Of a stretch of 64,000 nucleotides of DNA, positions 32,025 through 46,500 are shown piece by piece. Both the position numbers and the translations under genes were made by a program. The DNA lies in the NCBI RefSeq assembly GCF_020740795.1, contig NC_067286.1, positions 30,838,003 to 30,902,002 of the forward strand, written 5' to 3'. How positions within the stretch are numbered: position 1 is the first letter of the stretch; every line of letters starts with the position of its first letter. This DNA comes from Apus apus (taxonomy: Eukaryota > Chordata > Aves > Apodiformes > Apodidae). The notes under the pieces are model-generated. The model had not been told where the DNA came from. It saw only the letters and a list, made by a program, of their open reading frames with translations, and did not search any database.

Positions 32025-35000
32025 TGCTGCTCTGACTGTGAAGAGCTATAGGCTGTCTTGTGATCAGTCTGAGGAACATTTACTGGAGAGTAACTACATT
32101 GTGTTTTTGCAGGAAATAGATTCAGCAATCCTTAATGGATCTTTCCCATTCCTGCTTCTGAGATCTGAATTTGTATGCACAAGAAGGGGAAAAAAGCCCC
32201 CTATTCTCTGAGAATGACAGTGTGCATCCTACAGACAGAGTGTTTACTTCCTGTATTACAACCTAATGAAAAACTGGGTGGCTTGATTTTTACAAGCAGT
32301 GGTTTGCAGAAGAAATACTATTATATTTATGGGAACCAAATGAGAACAGCATTATGAGACACGGAACTAATGTTGAAAATTTAAATGCTCTGGGTCAAAC
32401 TCATCAAAATGGGAACTGGCAGCAGCATGCTGGAACATTTGGGTTTCTCCACACTCAGAAATTACTGCAAGCATTTCCCGCTGCTGCTAATGCTGGTTCA
32501 GCTCCTCTGGAGGTAGCTGTGGAGAGAGTCGGACTGCTTCTGTTGTTATTGGCACTTAAAATCTTAAGATCATCTCTGAAATCCAAATTCAGAGCTTTGG
32601 GTGGATTTTATTGATACAAGTTGGTTTACTCGTTGGAGCCAGTAGAGGAATAAAAGTTTTTAAAAGGAGCTCAGAATTAGACTTTTAATACGTTCATTTC
32701 CTCTTGGTCTTATACCTGCTGGTATACAGAAAAAGAGGCAAATTGTTTCAGATGGCATATGTTCTCTAGTGACCCTGTCATACTTTATTCACTTGGGCAA
32801 GATGGCCATGGAGTGCTCCCAATGCCCTTTCAGCCCCTCTGGCTGGAGCCCTGTGGCCTGGAGCAGTGGGTTGTGCAGCCCAGCACACCTCGCCTGCTGC
32901 CTCTGCGCAGCAGGGCTGGCACCACCTGCACGCTGCCCTTGACCCTGGCCACAGACAAAGCAATTTCCTCAGGGATGAATCATGAACAAGAAACCAAACA
33001 AGAGCTATTTGAGAAGTTTTCTTCCCTCCCTGCAACTGTGCTGTCCAGTGTCATATTTCTGACAGTTTATTCTTCAAGAATTTAGTAATCTAAGGTTTCA
33101 GTGACTCATGTGATGAACCTTCTACCCATTTCCTGGAAAGAGCCCTGCACAGTTCTCTACCATCTCTGCCATTCTCCCTGAGGGTCTCAGTCTTGCTAGA
33201 TTTTCATATATCGCATCTGTCCTCCATTTTTGGGGTAGAGAAGGGAGGCAAAAATATCTTGAGTGCACCCAAATTTGCTGTGTAACAGGAAAGGGACGTG
33301 ATGAAAGAAACATCTGGAAAACAAAGATGGGCACTGAACCAGACAGTGTCTTTTGGAAGTAGCTGCCTCTTGGGCTGAACGCTGGTTAGAAGAAAAGGAG
33401 CCACTGTAGGAAGAGCTGTGTGGTACATTTACTAGGACTGTACCCTATAAAATGAAGATGAAAAAGATTTGAAGGCTCTCTCAGATGATTGCCTGGGTGG
33501 GTGTGACTCACCCTGGGCAAATGCCACTGATGACAAGTACCCTCACACAAACTATTGAATGAATTGTGCTGGATGGCAACCAAAGTAATCATGTTACACA
33601 CTTGGGCCAATCTGAAAGACACTTCTGTGCAGAAAACAACTGGTTCCTTTCCCTGATTAAAGAGAAAGTTTAAAAGCTGCTCACAGACAGCTTGAAGGAC
33701 ATTTCAGCAAACTCTGATCTAAGCGGTGCTGTGCTATGCCTGCAGCAGACAGCTGCCTGGACATCAGCAATGCCCAGAACATACCTCCTAGCCCATAGAG
33801 AAGTGCTGCCTCTGCATATTTATGTTACAGGGGGGTCTGGGGCTCTTCTTAAAATATTCAGAAATGAGTGTGAGTGCAAACCATCAACATCATTACAGGA
33901 GTGTGAAACAGCTCAGCAACAGTGCTGGGACATTCTTATAGACCTGTGCCTTCTACACCGAGGTGGGCAGACTAAGTAGGCACCCTGCCTTATTCTAACT
34001 TGCGTTAGGGCTAGTTAAGGGATTTGTAGATCTGTCTGATGGAGGCAAGGCCAATATATCCAGCATTCTTAGAAGATGATTTCAGTGCTTAGTTATGCCA
34101 GCGTAACTGGCATGTACACTGGTGTGTGTGTACATATATATATACATACACACATACATATACATGTAAGTATATATACACTGATATGCATCGCAAGCCT
34201 GTTGCCTTTAAAGGGATATGGTGTCAGGTCAAAGCTGGCCTGACATTCCTCTTCTTAAAAAATAAACTTCTACAAACCCTGATTCCAACAGAAATGTTTC
34301 CATGATTTATTTTAAGAAGGGAACATTCCCCTGCAGTCCTCACCGCAACCCAAACATTGCAGAACTGTGCAAGACCATGAGAACCAGAGAGGAAACTGAA
34401 GAATCTCTTTTCACTGCTATAGAAGACAAATACAAAAAGTAAACAAAGAGTGAATGCAGTGACAAAGAAATTTTGTTTTAGTGGTGTTATCTGTAGTATG
34501 GCTAAGGAGAGCAGACTTGAAATGTGCATGATTTTCCAGTGAGTTCTACAAGACGTGAGACTAAACGTGAGATGGGGACTTGTGACAGCCATCTACACTG
34601 TAAGAAAGAGATTTATTTTTCTTTGGCTGGTTCTTCTTTCTCCTCACACCTTGCCTTTCACATCTGAGAAACTGAACAGGAGACTAGAAGAAATTGCCTT
34701 GCTGTTTTCAAAGCTAGAAAATAATTAGAAGCTTGGAAAAGCTACCCAGGGAACAAATTCTTTGTAATGGGATGAGTCTTTCCTCTAAATATCTGGAGCT
34801 CTATTCTACAGAAAGAGGAACCTGCCTTCAGTGCTACTGCCTGCTTCTTTGCTCAAGTTTTCAAAAAGCAGCACTAGGAGAAGAAAAAAAAAGGGGCATG
34901 TGGAGACAGAAAGAGCTACTGAGTGAGCACATACTTTACTGATGTAACTACTGAATGCATGGCACACACACATGCATGCAGACATCCATACACAGCACAC

Positions 35001-35745
35001 AGCTTCTCAGTCTGGAAGGTCTGTGTACCAAGGAGAGAGAAAAAAATATCAATGAAGCTTGCCCAAAAGGGACTGTAAAGACAGTTCTAGTGGCAGATAA
35101 GTGATTTCATCAGAAAGTTTTTGGAAGCCATAAACAGGAAATGGTTAAGTAAAAGCAGGTGGAGCGTGCTGACTGCAGGAAATAGCTGAGCATCTGAATG
35201 GATGCAAAAAAAACGCTCCTCTGCTCAGCCCTTGGCAGTCACAATACACCCACTCCTCCTTCTCCTGGTCCTCCTCCTCTACCCTTATCTCCCCAGGCTA
35301 CAGAGTATCATAGTTTGAAAACACCTTTTGCTTGAGTAATCGGCTTTCCTTGACTTTCAGAACCAGCAAGAGAGAGCTGGGAGGTTTTGCATGGAAAGCA
35401 AAAGGCACAAGAGACCCACCTACTTTGAAAAGGATGAGTCAGAAGTACCCAGCAGTACCCATTGCTTGCCAGGGCCCTCTGGTCTAAGCAGCCAGAACAG
35501 TCTCTCTGGCTACTGCCCCAGGGGCTGCAGTCCCAAGTGTATTTAGTGTAATAGTCAACCAGAGAAACATTAATCCTATCACCCCTTTCATTCTAGGGTG
35601 CTCCCAAAGTGTTTAGCTGTGGGAATAATTCTCCATCTCTACTGAAACACAGTCCCTTCTGGGGCACAGCACTGCAGCTGTTTAATAGCTCACAGCAACA
35701 TCACACAAGCAGATGGAAAAGAAAGCAGAATGTGTAAGAAGCGTT
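32025..35745. other. Non-coding interval
   Basis: No supported gene is seen. An alternating purine-pyrimidine microsatellite lies at 34121-34180. Confidence 0.5.
34121..34180. repeat. (GT)n/(AT)n/(AC)n microsatellite with self-complementary arms
   Basis: Alternating purine-pyrimidine sequence: a gtgtgtgtgta block, a catatatatata block and a tacatacacac block, followed by more TA/CA units. The first and third blocks are near-complementary, so a cruciform or Z-form structure is possible. Confidence 0.85.
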
Positions 35746-35796
35746 CTTTCCACTTTCCTTCTAACGCTTCCTTTCTCTCCTCTTTGTCCCCAGCAG

Positions 35797-35994
35797 TTTG
35801 TGCCAATTCCAGACAACTCCAGATGTATGTCTTTCCCACCAGTATCTGCAGAGACTTGGCTCTGGAGACAGTGAACTGCTTGCCAACATACTGCCTCCTG
35901 GTGCTTTCAGCCCCAAGGGTCGAGTTCCTGCTGCCACATTCTCATCCCTGGCTCTGCTGCCAGACATGCTGTGGGATGGAGGGCAGACGTGCGG
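35797..35994 (+). other. Candidate exon (coding status unknown)
   Basis: A long polypyrimidine tract (about 35747-35790) leads into 'cagcag' at 35791-35796, and a strong donor 'gcgg|gtaagg' follows at 35995. The enclosed 198 bases (66 codons, phase-neutral) are open in two of three frames. One frame (from 35798) gives a plausible mixed sequence containing CLSHQYLQRLGSGDSELLAN and reaches a stop only inside the donor. The other gives a Cys/Leu-rich product. I recognise no domain. It could be a coding exon of an unidentified gene, a long non-coding RNA exon, or chance. Confidence 0.28.
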
Positions 35995-35999
35995 GTAAG

Positions 36000-38900
36000 G
36001 AACAATTGTGCTTTCTTCTAGATTAGTACATCATTGATGTAAAATTATTTAACACAGACAAGACATTCACCTTCAAAGTACACGAAACAGTCACATTAAA
36101 GCCCTGAGGAAATTTAAGAAAGGAGCACAGAAATTAGTTGGAATAATTTTGACCTTGTCTACATTTTAAGTATTAGATGGTACAGCTATGTTGGCAAACT
36201 CTACTCTTAGATATTTCTCCTCCTCTCCTGGATTTAAATTGCAAAAAAAAATAATAAATCTGTTTCTTCTTATATTCTGAGCAAAGAAAACACTAATAGC
36301 AAATGCGTTTCTATGGAGTTACAACTGCACAAACAAGAAGTTTTGTTTCTTGACATTGTTCTTTTGGCAAAACTTACCAGGCATTATTAGGAGTTCAAAC
36401 TTCCACTGCCTTTTCTACAACTTTCAAAAGAGTGAGTTACTTTTCAAGTTTCAACTTTTAAATCCTAGTTTAGATGGGGCCTTGGGAGTAAGGTTCATAC
36501 TCACCCTGCCCAGACTCCAATATCCCAAACTTCTGCCCAGGCCATACCTAGCCAGGGGTGTCCTGGGCACAGTTGTGATCCAGCAGTCTGCACTGCTGCT
36601 CCCACGAGAGGAGGCAGGGGGCACTGCCAGGGCAGAGCTTGGTGTGGTACATTCTGCAAATGCCACCACGCTTGTCTAAGATGTCATGAGGCGTAAGTGC
36701 ATGGAGAGGATGTGTACTATCAAATTCAGGTGGATGCCAGGACAGCTTCCAGGAGTTAAAGTTTGGCACTTACCTTTGGAAAAAAGCTCTGTGATTCATA
36801 TGAATCTAAGAAACTGAGAGAAAATAATTGGAATGAGCTGAACAAAAATAAACAGGTATGTATTCCCTGCTCCATTCATAGTTTCTGCTTCCCTGCACCA
36901 TTTTTTTTTTTTTCTTTTTTTTTTCACGTAAATTGACAAGAAAAACTGTAGGAATGAGGTTCCTGGTATAATTACAGTTTGCTGAGAAAATTGCAGCCCG
37001 CAGCAGCAATTCCTTTAGTACTAGAGACAGATGCTGCTGAGGTCTAATCACAGTCTTCCCACTAACCAGGCCCTGAGTCTAATCTGTCATCAGCTGAGAG
37101 GCCGCTGGCTCCTGCCGCGTGTGAACCCGAGCTGCTTGGCCCGTTCCTCTCCCCTCACCCAGAGCCAGGCAGTGCCAGAGGGAGGGCATGTTTCCACTCA
37201 CTCCTTGCCCTCAGCTACAGCGATACTACAACTTCAATGCCCTGCTTATCTCTCCTTCAGACCTAGTATCATGGCTACTCAAAGCCTCGCTGGAAAGTGC
37301 TCAAGTGGTTGTTTTCAACTTACAATGCCACATAGTGACTACAGTTCAAAAATACAATTTGAGCTGAGATAAGTTGAAGGAGAGGCTTAATGAGAACAGC
37401 CTGTGGCTAATTCCTCCTTCCAAAACCTATGGTATTTTCTGCTAATCAAGCGGACAAGGCTGCACTCAGTGATGGATCATATAACCTCCATATGTTAAAA
37501 ACAACAACAAAACCCAAAAGAGTGTGAGTGCTGACAAGCACAGAAGTAGGAGGAAGGGGGAAAAGCAGAACTGGGTACATAGAAAAAGAGCCGGGAGAGA
37601 GCATACACGTAAGGACAGACTGAACATATCTCTCCTGTGTGTTACACACAGCTGCCACTGCCATGAAATGTTTTGTATCTGACATTGAAAGTGCATAGGG
37701 CCACATCTCTGAATCTCTCCGTGATGATGAAAGAAGCTCAAAAAACAACAGACCTTGCCAGGTCAGAAGTGCCTCTGTGCAGACAAAAGTCACCGTGGTA
37801 CCGGATTAACGTCTTTCAATTGGATTCTGGTCATAGAAATAAACTGGCTGAAGAAGGCTCTTTCTAAGGCATGTTACTGTATCATGATTGAGCAACTGGT
37901 AAAGTCCTCAAGCTTACAGCTTGATGCTTACAGCATCTCTACAGTTAACAGATGACCCAAAGTAGAAGTGGAGATGCCAGGTTTGGGAGGCATAGACAGA
38001 GGCAGAGCTGCTTACAGCAGCTCTGTTTTGCATAAGTAGCTCTTAAGAAATGTATAAGGGAACAGAGTAAGTAATCATTTCTGGTCAGAGGCAAAGGCAT
38101 ATTAAACCACCTGACTGTCCTGGTTTGAGCCACTGACTTTCTGTGCCAGCCTGTGGTCAACTCAGTTTCTTTGTGTTCAGCTTTTTCCGAATCTGCACAT
38201 GATAGCTGGGCACACATGACAATACTCACCAGATCTCTGCAGTAAAGGGGAGCATGGCAGCTTCTCAGCCACTGACAGACTGAGGGAAACAGAAAGCGTA
38301 GCACGATCTATCAGAAGGAGGGGAAGGAGTGACTCATACAGGAAGAAAAACAAAGCAAAAATGAACTTAGAGCATAAGACAAGAGGCAGACTTTTGGCTG
38401 TAGATCGGTTTTCTTGCACTCAGAAGGGTGGGTGTTATGGTAAGAAGAGTTGTACTTGACAGTAATGGAAGTCCAAGGAAGTTTTATTACAATTAAATGG
38501 CAGCCAGAGGCCAACATAGAAAATAATTTTTAAGGCTAAAATCAAAGACAGGAAGTGACTAAGTAGGTCAGAAGCTGTGGGTAGTGAGCTGGATAGATTG
38601 AGCGGGACTTGGAGCAAGCAAGTTAGCTCTGCTAATGACAAGTGATAACACTTACAATGTAACCATGTTTAACAAATCTGATTCCAGAATCACCATCAAG
38701 ATCTTCATAGCAAATCAGAGATTGCAGAGTTCTAATAGTATCTATATCAGAACAGATACTATATGTGTACTGTATGTGTTTAAGGGATCAGTTTTACAGT
38801 AACTTTTTGACCCTGTCAAGCTTCCTGTAAATAGTGTGCTGTTTTATCTGAACAGAATTTCTTCTTAAGGAGCTAGAAAACATGAAATGACTAATAGAAA

Positions 38901-41900
38901 CCGTCAGACTTTGAGAAGGCCTGCTACTGCAGGCTGAAAAGACACATGCAATGGAGAAACATCTTTCCACTCCTAAATTCAGTAAGTCTTTGGTTGAGCA
39001 GCTTTGTTCACATCCAGGGCAGCCGGAAGAGAACAGTCACCTTGTATTTTTATATCTTATGAGAAAACCCCAGATTGTATGTGTGCACTGGGACAGTTCA
39101 ATGTGTGTCTATTCCAACTTCAAAGAGGCTTTCAATGCTCTTTCAGATGTAGGGTGTGAGGAAGGGTGAGAACTGCTAAAGCTAGCCCCATCCTCATTAA
39201 ATCTTTGCCCTCTCTGGAGGAAGCATGCAAGTGGAGAGAATAGAAGATATGCATGAGCAACTGAGCATCTGTGATCTCATGACCTTTGACTGTTGTATTA
39301 TGGGAAATGTTTCTTCAGTTGCTATGCTTTCCTAATTCATTTGTATTTTCCTTCAGTGATTCCCTTGTATTTTCTTTGGTGCTCCCGTGTAATGGTTTCA
39401 AGGAACCACACATATCTCCAAGTTAAGCATGCATACAATAGCTCTAATTAAATGTTTGCGAGTATTCCACGGAAATGCAAGGGAAAGGGAAAGCAAACAG
39501 TTTTGTACTCACTGGTACCTACCCCTTCTGAGCCCTGGTTTGGGTGGAGGTATCTGCACCATTGCCCTTTAAGTGTATTTCTAACCTATTGTGAAATGAA
39601 GGCCATTGGGTCCTGCTGCTCTGCACGTAAGCACTTCAGGCATTTCATTCCCATTAAAAAAGCTATAGATCACTGGTGAAAGGTACAATCCTGACACTTT
39701 TTAGGCTAGGCTAGAAGAAACAAAAAATAAATTACAGTAGACATTCTTTACACTTTACTCCAATTAGAAAAATTGGAGTATAAGATTAAAAATATCCTTA
39801 ACCTTTTCCTAAAATACACTAAGATGCTAGAGGGAGAGTAGCATAATAGCAAAGGTTTTGATCTTCTTCGATATTCTGAAATCAATCTTCTCTGTTCTCT
39901 GTGCTATTGGCACAACCTCAATCTTGGTGCCATCTTTTAAATGGAGATCTTTGCTTCCTTTACAAGTAGTTAACGACGTCATTTTATATATAAAGAAAGC
40001 TGCAAAGAATGTTTTGTTTCATTTCAGGTATCTAAAATAAATATACATGAGGGAAATGAAATTTGGAATGGGAACTTTAATCATGCAAAGATGGAGGAAT
40101 AAGAAACAGGATGCAAAGTTTATCAGTTATTTAAGTCAAATACAAGACAATTTTACAGCATAGAAAGTAGTGAGTTTGTTTAGAGGAAGAATCTTTCTCT
40201 TTTGTGATATGGAAGAGTTAACAGCATGTGCAAGGATAACCATGAGGCCTAACACTAGTGATTAGTGCTATTACATAGTACTAGTATAAAGCATTTGTCT
40301 TGAGTTTTTCAAAACCTGACATTTTTTATTTCAAAGTTAACACAAACTCATTTGAAAACACTTTGGCCTGGTTGTACACATTTTATTGCAAATCTATCCA
40401 CTATTTCTCAGTAACTCCCAGAGATAACATAAATCAGAAGATATAAGAATAACTGTAAGACTGGAAAGAAAAAAATAAAGGCCAGTTTGATGAGAGAATA
40501 AAGAAATCATGCTTCTAACTTCTATCTTGGCTACTTCCCCGTGCTGAGACCAGAGGCATTGCCATTTTTTGCAGCCTGACATGCTGGGTTTGGACAGGCA
40601 GTGAGAAGCAGCTGGACTAGCTTTGCTGGAGCTTGAGCCACAGTGACTTTTCAGAAAGGAACAGAAAGCATGGGTTATTTCCCTCTAGTATCAAGGCACA
40701 AATGACAGCAGAGTTGTCTGAGAAGATTGAGAACTGCTGACATTAGTAACAGGAACTGGCAACTGCAAAGGAAAGTAGGAGTGGGATTAATAGCAGTCTA
40801 ATAAGGCAAAGGAGGAAAGGAGAAGGCCACAGAAGACCTAAAATTTGGAGCAGCTAGCAGATGCTGACAGAGAGTTCTCCTGTTTGATTTTCCTCAAGGG
40901 CTTATCATTCCCCAAGGCCCATATTCAGGCCAACATAAAGATTCCTACAATTATTTTTGAGATACTCTTAATGAAGATTTCTACTCTTTGCCCCTCTCTT
41001 AATCTGTCGTCTGCATTTCCACTGCATCTTTATAAAGTGCTTCTTACAATTACATCTGTTTTTGATGATGGCTGGGAGTGAAAAATCTTTATTCTCAGAG
41101 GTGTGTGAAGAAGATGGTTGATCTACACTTCACCCTCCTCCTTCAACTCTCCCATGTCTGCCAGCCCATCAGTTCAGATGGCCCAGCACAGTGTAACAAG
41201 GACACAGTGCAATAGTGCACAGAGAGCACACAACCTGGGTTTTTTTTGGGTTTCCTGCTGTGATTATGCAGGGTTTTGATTTTTGTTTGGTTTTCTGAAT
41301 TACTCACTCAAGCTGTCCTAATCATTCTGCTCCATGTGAACAAGGGGTGGCACGTACTCATGGCTGTAAGCTCAACAGCTCCACCAGTTTAATTTTTACT
41401 CATTGCCTTTTACTTTTCTGTATGTCAGTTACATTTTTTTTTGCTTAGTACTGTTCGTATCTCCCATGTCAGTCTTCTAAATGACTGGCAGATTGACCAC
41501 CTACTAAGCTGCAGTTGTGAAACTCTGTCATCAAAACCCAACAGTTACTCTTTTGCTTCCTGTCCTATCAGGTACTCCATGGACTATTTCTGGCCTTCTA
41601 GAAGTGACAGCTGATTTATATCACCAAAGCTAAGGCCAGGGAAATCGATGCCTGACTTTCTCCCAGGGGAATGAGTTTTTATGGACCGCAGTTAGTTTCT
41701 AGTTTCACTATACAGGTACCAAACATACCCAGCCCACTTACACAACACTAGGCCTATAGGGATGATGATGCAGTAAGCTTAGACTTTGGGCCACCCTAAG
41801 TACATTCAGACTTCTCTGATTCTTCATGTTCCACTTCCCTTTAGTAAATCATAACTCATTTAGTTTCCAAATACATTATGAACTTGAAGCTAAAGCTCAA

Positions 41901-43325
41901 AGTTCAGAGCAATACCTTAACTCTGTGACCCAAATTCTGTGCAATTTACTGAAAAAGGCTCCCTAAATTTTTCTGCTTCCTTAGGATGAGAAGTGAAAGA
42001 CGAGAAAACAGTGATTAACAATTTCTTTACAGCTTCTTTTTATTAGCCAGTTCTAAAGTAGGACATTTCCTCCCTCCCCCAAAAAACAGTCTTATCCCTG
42101 ACAGAAAGCAGCTGCAAGCATGGTGGAGCTATCTGTGCACTGCGACTGCAAGTGTTCACACTGCTTGTCACCCTGTTGAGTCCCTGAACAGCCTAGGCAA
42201 CAAGAAGACAGAAAGGTTGAAAAATGAGAGCATAAATACTCCGCAGGAAGCTGGTGAGACAGCAAAGTCATGATGGTAGAAAGAAGAATGTCAAAAGTCA
42301 ATCCCAGGTGTAATTCCTCAGAGGCCAGATACATGTTGTGAGAAGTGTCATTCATCTAATATTTATGTTTTGTTTTCCCCCATGAACTTTAATATAGGCT
42401 TCAGCCAGTGAAGGCTGCATTCTCTGTAAATGCCTTGCACAGCCTGTTGTTGCCTTTCCAAGTTTCTTATTCAATGACACATTTTTTCCTTGTTTTTAAA
42501 TGCTTTTTGGATTCTTAAGACAAGGAGTTTTTAACCTAACAATAAACCACCTGCATTTTATTAAGACTTGGGACTTAAGTTCCACCTCCCTCAATTTTAT
42601 GAAAGTATTGCCATTAGTCAGGTTAACCCCTTCACACTCAGTTTTGTTCTGAAAGTTAAGTTATATGTCTGCTAAATATAGCCCAATTCCACAGTCCTAC
42701 ACCATATTTGGAGGAAAGGAAAACCAGCTCTGAGACAGTCCCAGAGGACTCTGCTCAGTGCTGATTGGCAAGGGGTTTCAGAACCCCTAAACCACAGCTG
42801 CAAAGTCCAGACCCTCTCTAAAACAACAGCCCTACATCAACATGTCCACTGTCAACATAAAACTGAAAACTAAAATGGTCTTACCACCTACTTGTTTCAA
42901 GAATGAGATTTTTGAGTTGTATCATACAAACTTCATTCAACTTAATGGGAAAATGTATTATTCTCCCCATTCCTTCTCTTTTCTCTGTCATTCAATTTTA
43001 TTAAATAAGGAGTGGAGCAGCACTACAGAGTCATTTTTGTGCCTGGACCTCCAAGTATGTTACACTATAGTAAATTAGAAAAATGGCAGCATGTGGATGT
43101 GAAGTTAGTGCCCAAATTTATGAGGCAGTTTAGTAGAAGGGCTGATAAGTTCAGTTGTCAATGTACTAAGCAACTGTCCTGTTCCCCACTTAATTTACCT
43201 TTTTGATAAGCAATTATTTGCTAGGTCTCCTTCACACACAACGCAGAAGCATTGCACTGCAACAATAACTGTTAGCTATTTTACCAAATATAATCAGTTC
43301 ACTAAAGACAGGAGACAGTAACTTA
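36000..43325. other. Non-coding interval, AT-rich
   Basis: No supported exon or nameable repeat is seen. A T-rich tract lies at 36901-36924. The longest open frames (37446-37793 minus and 37945-38304 minus) show no domain or splice support. Confidence 0.5.
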
Positions 43326-43329
43326 TGGC

Positions 43330-43512
43330 ACCCAGCTAGGGACTGAGGATCTGTATACCACGAGTTCTGCTTCCATCTCCGTTGCTATGTGCTTCTGGGC
43401 ACGTAACTTTAGTTCTTTATGACTCAGCTTCCCATGTATGCAAGAGAGAGAGTAATTCTTCACAGCCAGCAGGTGAATCAAGAGGTCATAGACTGCTGAG
43501 ATTATTCCTGGC
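43330..43512 (+). repeat. MIR-like SINE relic
   Basis: 'ctatgtgcttctgggcacgtaac' followed by 'gactcagcttcccatgtatgc' and 'gagagagtaattcttcacag' has the order of the MIR core: tgtGaccttgGGCAaGTaac, then CTCAGcTTCCcaT, then a diverged CtcaCAG. It is old and non-coding. Confidence 0.6.
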
Positions 43513-43514
43513 TA

Positions 43515-46500
43515 CTCATTCATCTCACGACTTCAGTGGCACACCTACACAGGGATAATTGTACTAATATGCACCAGACCTGTGTAGAGAGAACAGGTAC
43601 ATCAAAGATTCAGAGGTTTGGAGATACTCAGATATGATGGCTATGGAGCCATATAAATTCCTAAGATGACCAGGTAGGTAAATAGAGAAATATTACTTGC
43701 TATCCAAATATTGGTCAGGTATAATTCATTCTGTAAATGGTTATTATTTATTATACAGTCTGATGTACTGGATATTGGAGTGATTTATACTAATACAATG
43801 ATAGTATAAGAAATATTATCCCATACTGTAGTACTTATAAAAAGAAATACACAAAGTTTACATTCTTCTTGTAAACAAATAATGTCCATTTATTCATACA
43901 TGATTTCAAAACTATGTAGGTATCAGTAATCATTGGAAATGGCCTTTATAAACCCACATCACGACAGAGCTACTATTAGTGACATAAAACTATCACAGTT
44001 GCATAGAATGTCATATGATGTAGGGATCCATTAGACTGGGACGTGTAGCGGTGAAAGTCATCTGGTGTGAGAGCAGCAGAGTGAGCCAGTGCTGGCTCCC
44101 ATCACAAGCCAGGGGTGCACACTTGTGTGCTCGTTGAGGAGCACAGCTTGCCTTTCATATTTGAGTCATGACTCACAAGATTCTTACTTTTCCATTCAGT
44201 GTAAATATGCATGGAAAATCATTCTGGATTGCTTTCAAAAATATATGTAAACAGCTTTTCAAAGTCTGTCTTAAACGAAACTGGGATAAATCTCACATTT
44301 ATTTGAGTTTACACCCTCTAACTAGCTATAGGAAGCTGTGATTTACATTGCTGTGTAAATCACATCTGCTCATAAGCTGTGGTTTGAAAACACTGCACAT
44401 CTGTGGTATCAAATGTGTGCAAATTAGAGAATTATGTGACATTACAAGTCACTTACATGCAAATGTAAGCTTCATTTTTGGTGCAGTATTTGAAGTCATG
44501 TTATTACGTAGCATAAACTACAGTAATCTACTCTCTACTTAGACAGCAATCCAAACAGGGATTTGCTATCCCTTTACAGTAAGTTTCACATAGCTGTATA
44601 GTCAGGAACTCCAGCCAGGAATGTAAGTTACAAATCGCTATGTGCCCTGAAGCATGCTTATGGCTATTCTTTGTAGGTGGCCTGGTCACCACACTCATTA
44701 CTTTTGAGTAAATAAAAGTGGGGGGTTCCATTTTGGAGTTCTATTTGTTAACAGAAGAGCTATTTTCTTTGCAGCAATCTGGCAAAACAGAGTTTTTTCA
44801 GCTTTACTTTCCTTACGTATCTGGGGGTTCTTTTTGAAGTTGGTACCAGATTGACCAGAGCCATCATTTATAATCCAAGATCTAGAAGGAGGGAGGTTGC
44901 ATAGTCCATCAGTAACAGGGTCTCTTCCAACATTAGAAAAGGCGGTTGTTCCCTATGCCAGGTTTGCTGGGTTTTTGTTTCTCTGAGTGTCTCAAGAGAG
45001 TGTCAGCCAGATTTTCCTTCTTCTATTTCATAGTCTTGCTCCTATTTTCACGTCTTTTTATATAAGTTCTTTAAAAATATAATAATAAGAATGTTCTGTG
45101 TTAAATTACAAGTATTTTTCTTTTTGGTCTTGACTGTATTTTCCTTTAGACAAATACTTCTACAAAGCTTTCATCAGAAGACTCAACGTTACTTACAAGC
45201 ACCATTACTGAAGCCTGACAAAACAATTAAGCAGAAGTTATTATCATATTTACTTTTAATAATAAATTACAGATAAATTAATACATGACTCAATCAAGGT
45301 TGTACGGTGAATTAATGGTAGCAGTTTGAAGTGTAGCCTAGGAACTTTGACACCCACTCTCCTGCTGAAATTATATGCCCTAAAAACACCAGGACTGTCT
45401 CAGACCCATTCTGCACTACCAACATTTCTCTCATATGACTGAAGGGTTTTAGGCTATGAAAATTAAAAGAAAAGGAAAAATAATGTAAATCAATGTCTGA
45501 TTTTACATTGTTTTCCCCTCTGAGGCCAAATGACTTTTTCTTTTTCCTTGTTTTACTTTTTTCTTACAGTAGATATTGGCAGGCTGGAAGTTGAAATAAA
45601 ATAGGAAAAAATAACAAACATATTTTGAGTGATTACTCAACTGGGGTCCTTTGTGACAGGAAATGCAGCTGTGTGACTAATGGGCCTGACTTTCTCTTGG
45701 CTTCCTTCCCCCCTTCAAAGATCTTGTTTACTGCCCCAGCCAATTTTTTTTTTTTTAATTGCTAGAAGCTAGCCATTTTCCTGGGGAAAAAAAAAAAAAA
45801 AATCTTTGCAAGAGGCAAAGGCAGTAAATCTTACAAAGATCAAGGGTTGCAGAGCTCTCCCCCATCTACTCATTTTAGCCTTCCAGGCTCTTGAGTCACG
45901 TCATATCTTCCCTGCTCTGCTCCGAACATGTGTCTAGCAGATCTTTCTGCTTTGGTGAGGGGAGGGAGTACGTGAATCACATTTACAGCATCTTACTCTG
46001 GAATTCATAAAGGAAGGACTAATTCCATTAGGGAAACCGGGGGCCTCCTAAGCCTCTTGCATTTTGTCTTTTAAAATTATTTTTCCTTGCTCTCTCTCTT
46101 TTTAGCAGTAGTTGTCTGCCCATACTTCATAATGACACAGCTGTTAAGTGTGAGCCATTGAGATTTGAAACAGCATAGTCATATTAGAAAGGAGCCATGC
46201 CGTTTAGATGTTGTTTGGCCTGCTTTGTAAGTTTGCTTTATTAAGCTTCCCAAGATAATGGCAAATACGCCAGGACCTGAACATGCCCTGAAATGGAAGG
46301 GAAGAAGAACCATGCATCCAAGCTTCATGGCAGGCCTTTATCCCTATAATTCAATGCAATGAAACCCTGAGTCCCCTGTCAGTAATGGGGGGTGTTGAGC
46401 ATATCATTGGAGAAGGTGTCTAAGCAAGCAGGTCTTTGTCATCCTTTGGAGGGTATCAACAGGAGATGCATACACTGAAGGACAGAGGTACTGAGCTCTG

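Noticed and set aside
44875..44945. 'gggtctcttccaacattag', resembling an old CR1 tail
   Set aside because: Only one short phrase matches and the neighbouring CR1 blocks are missing.
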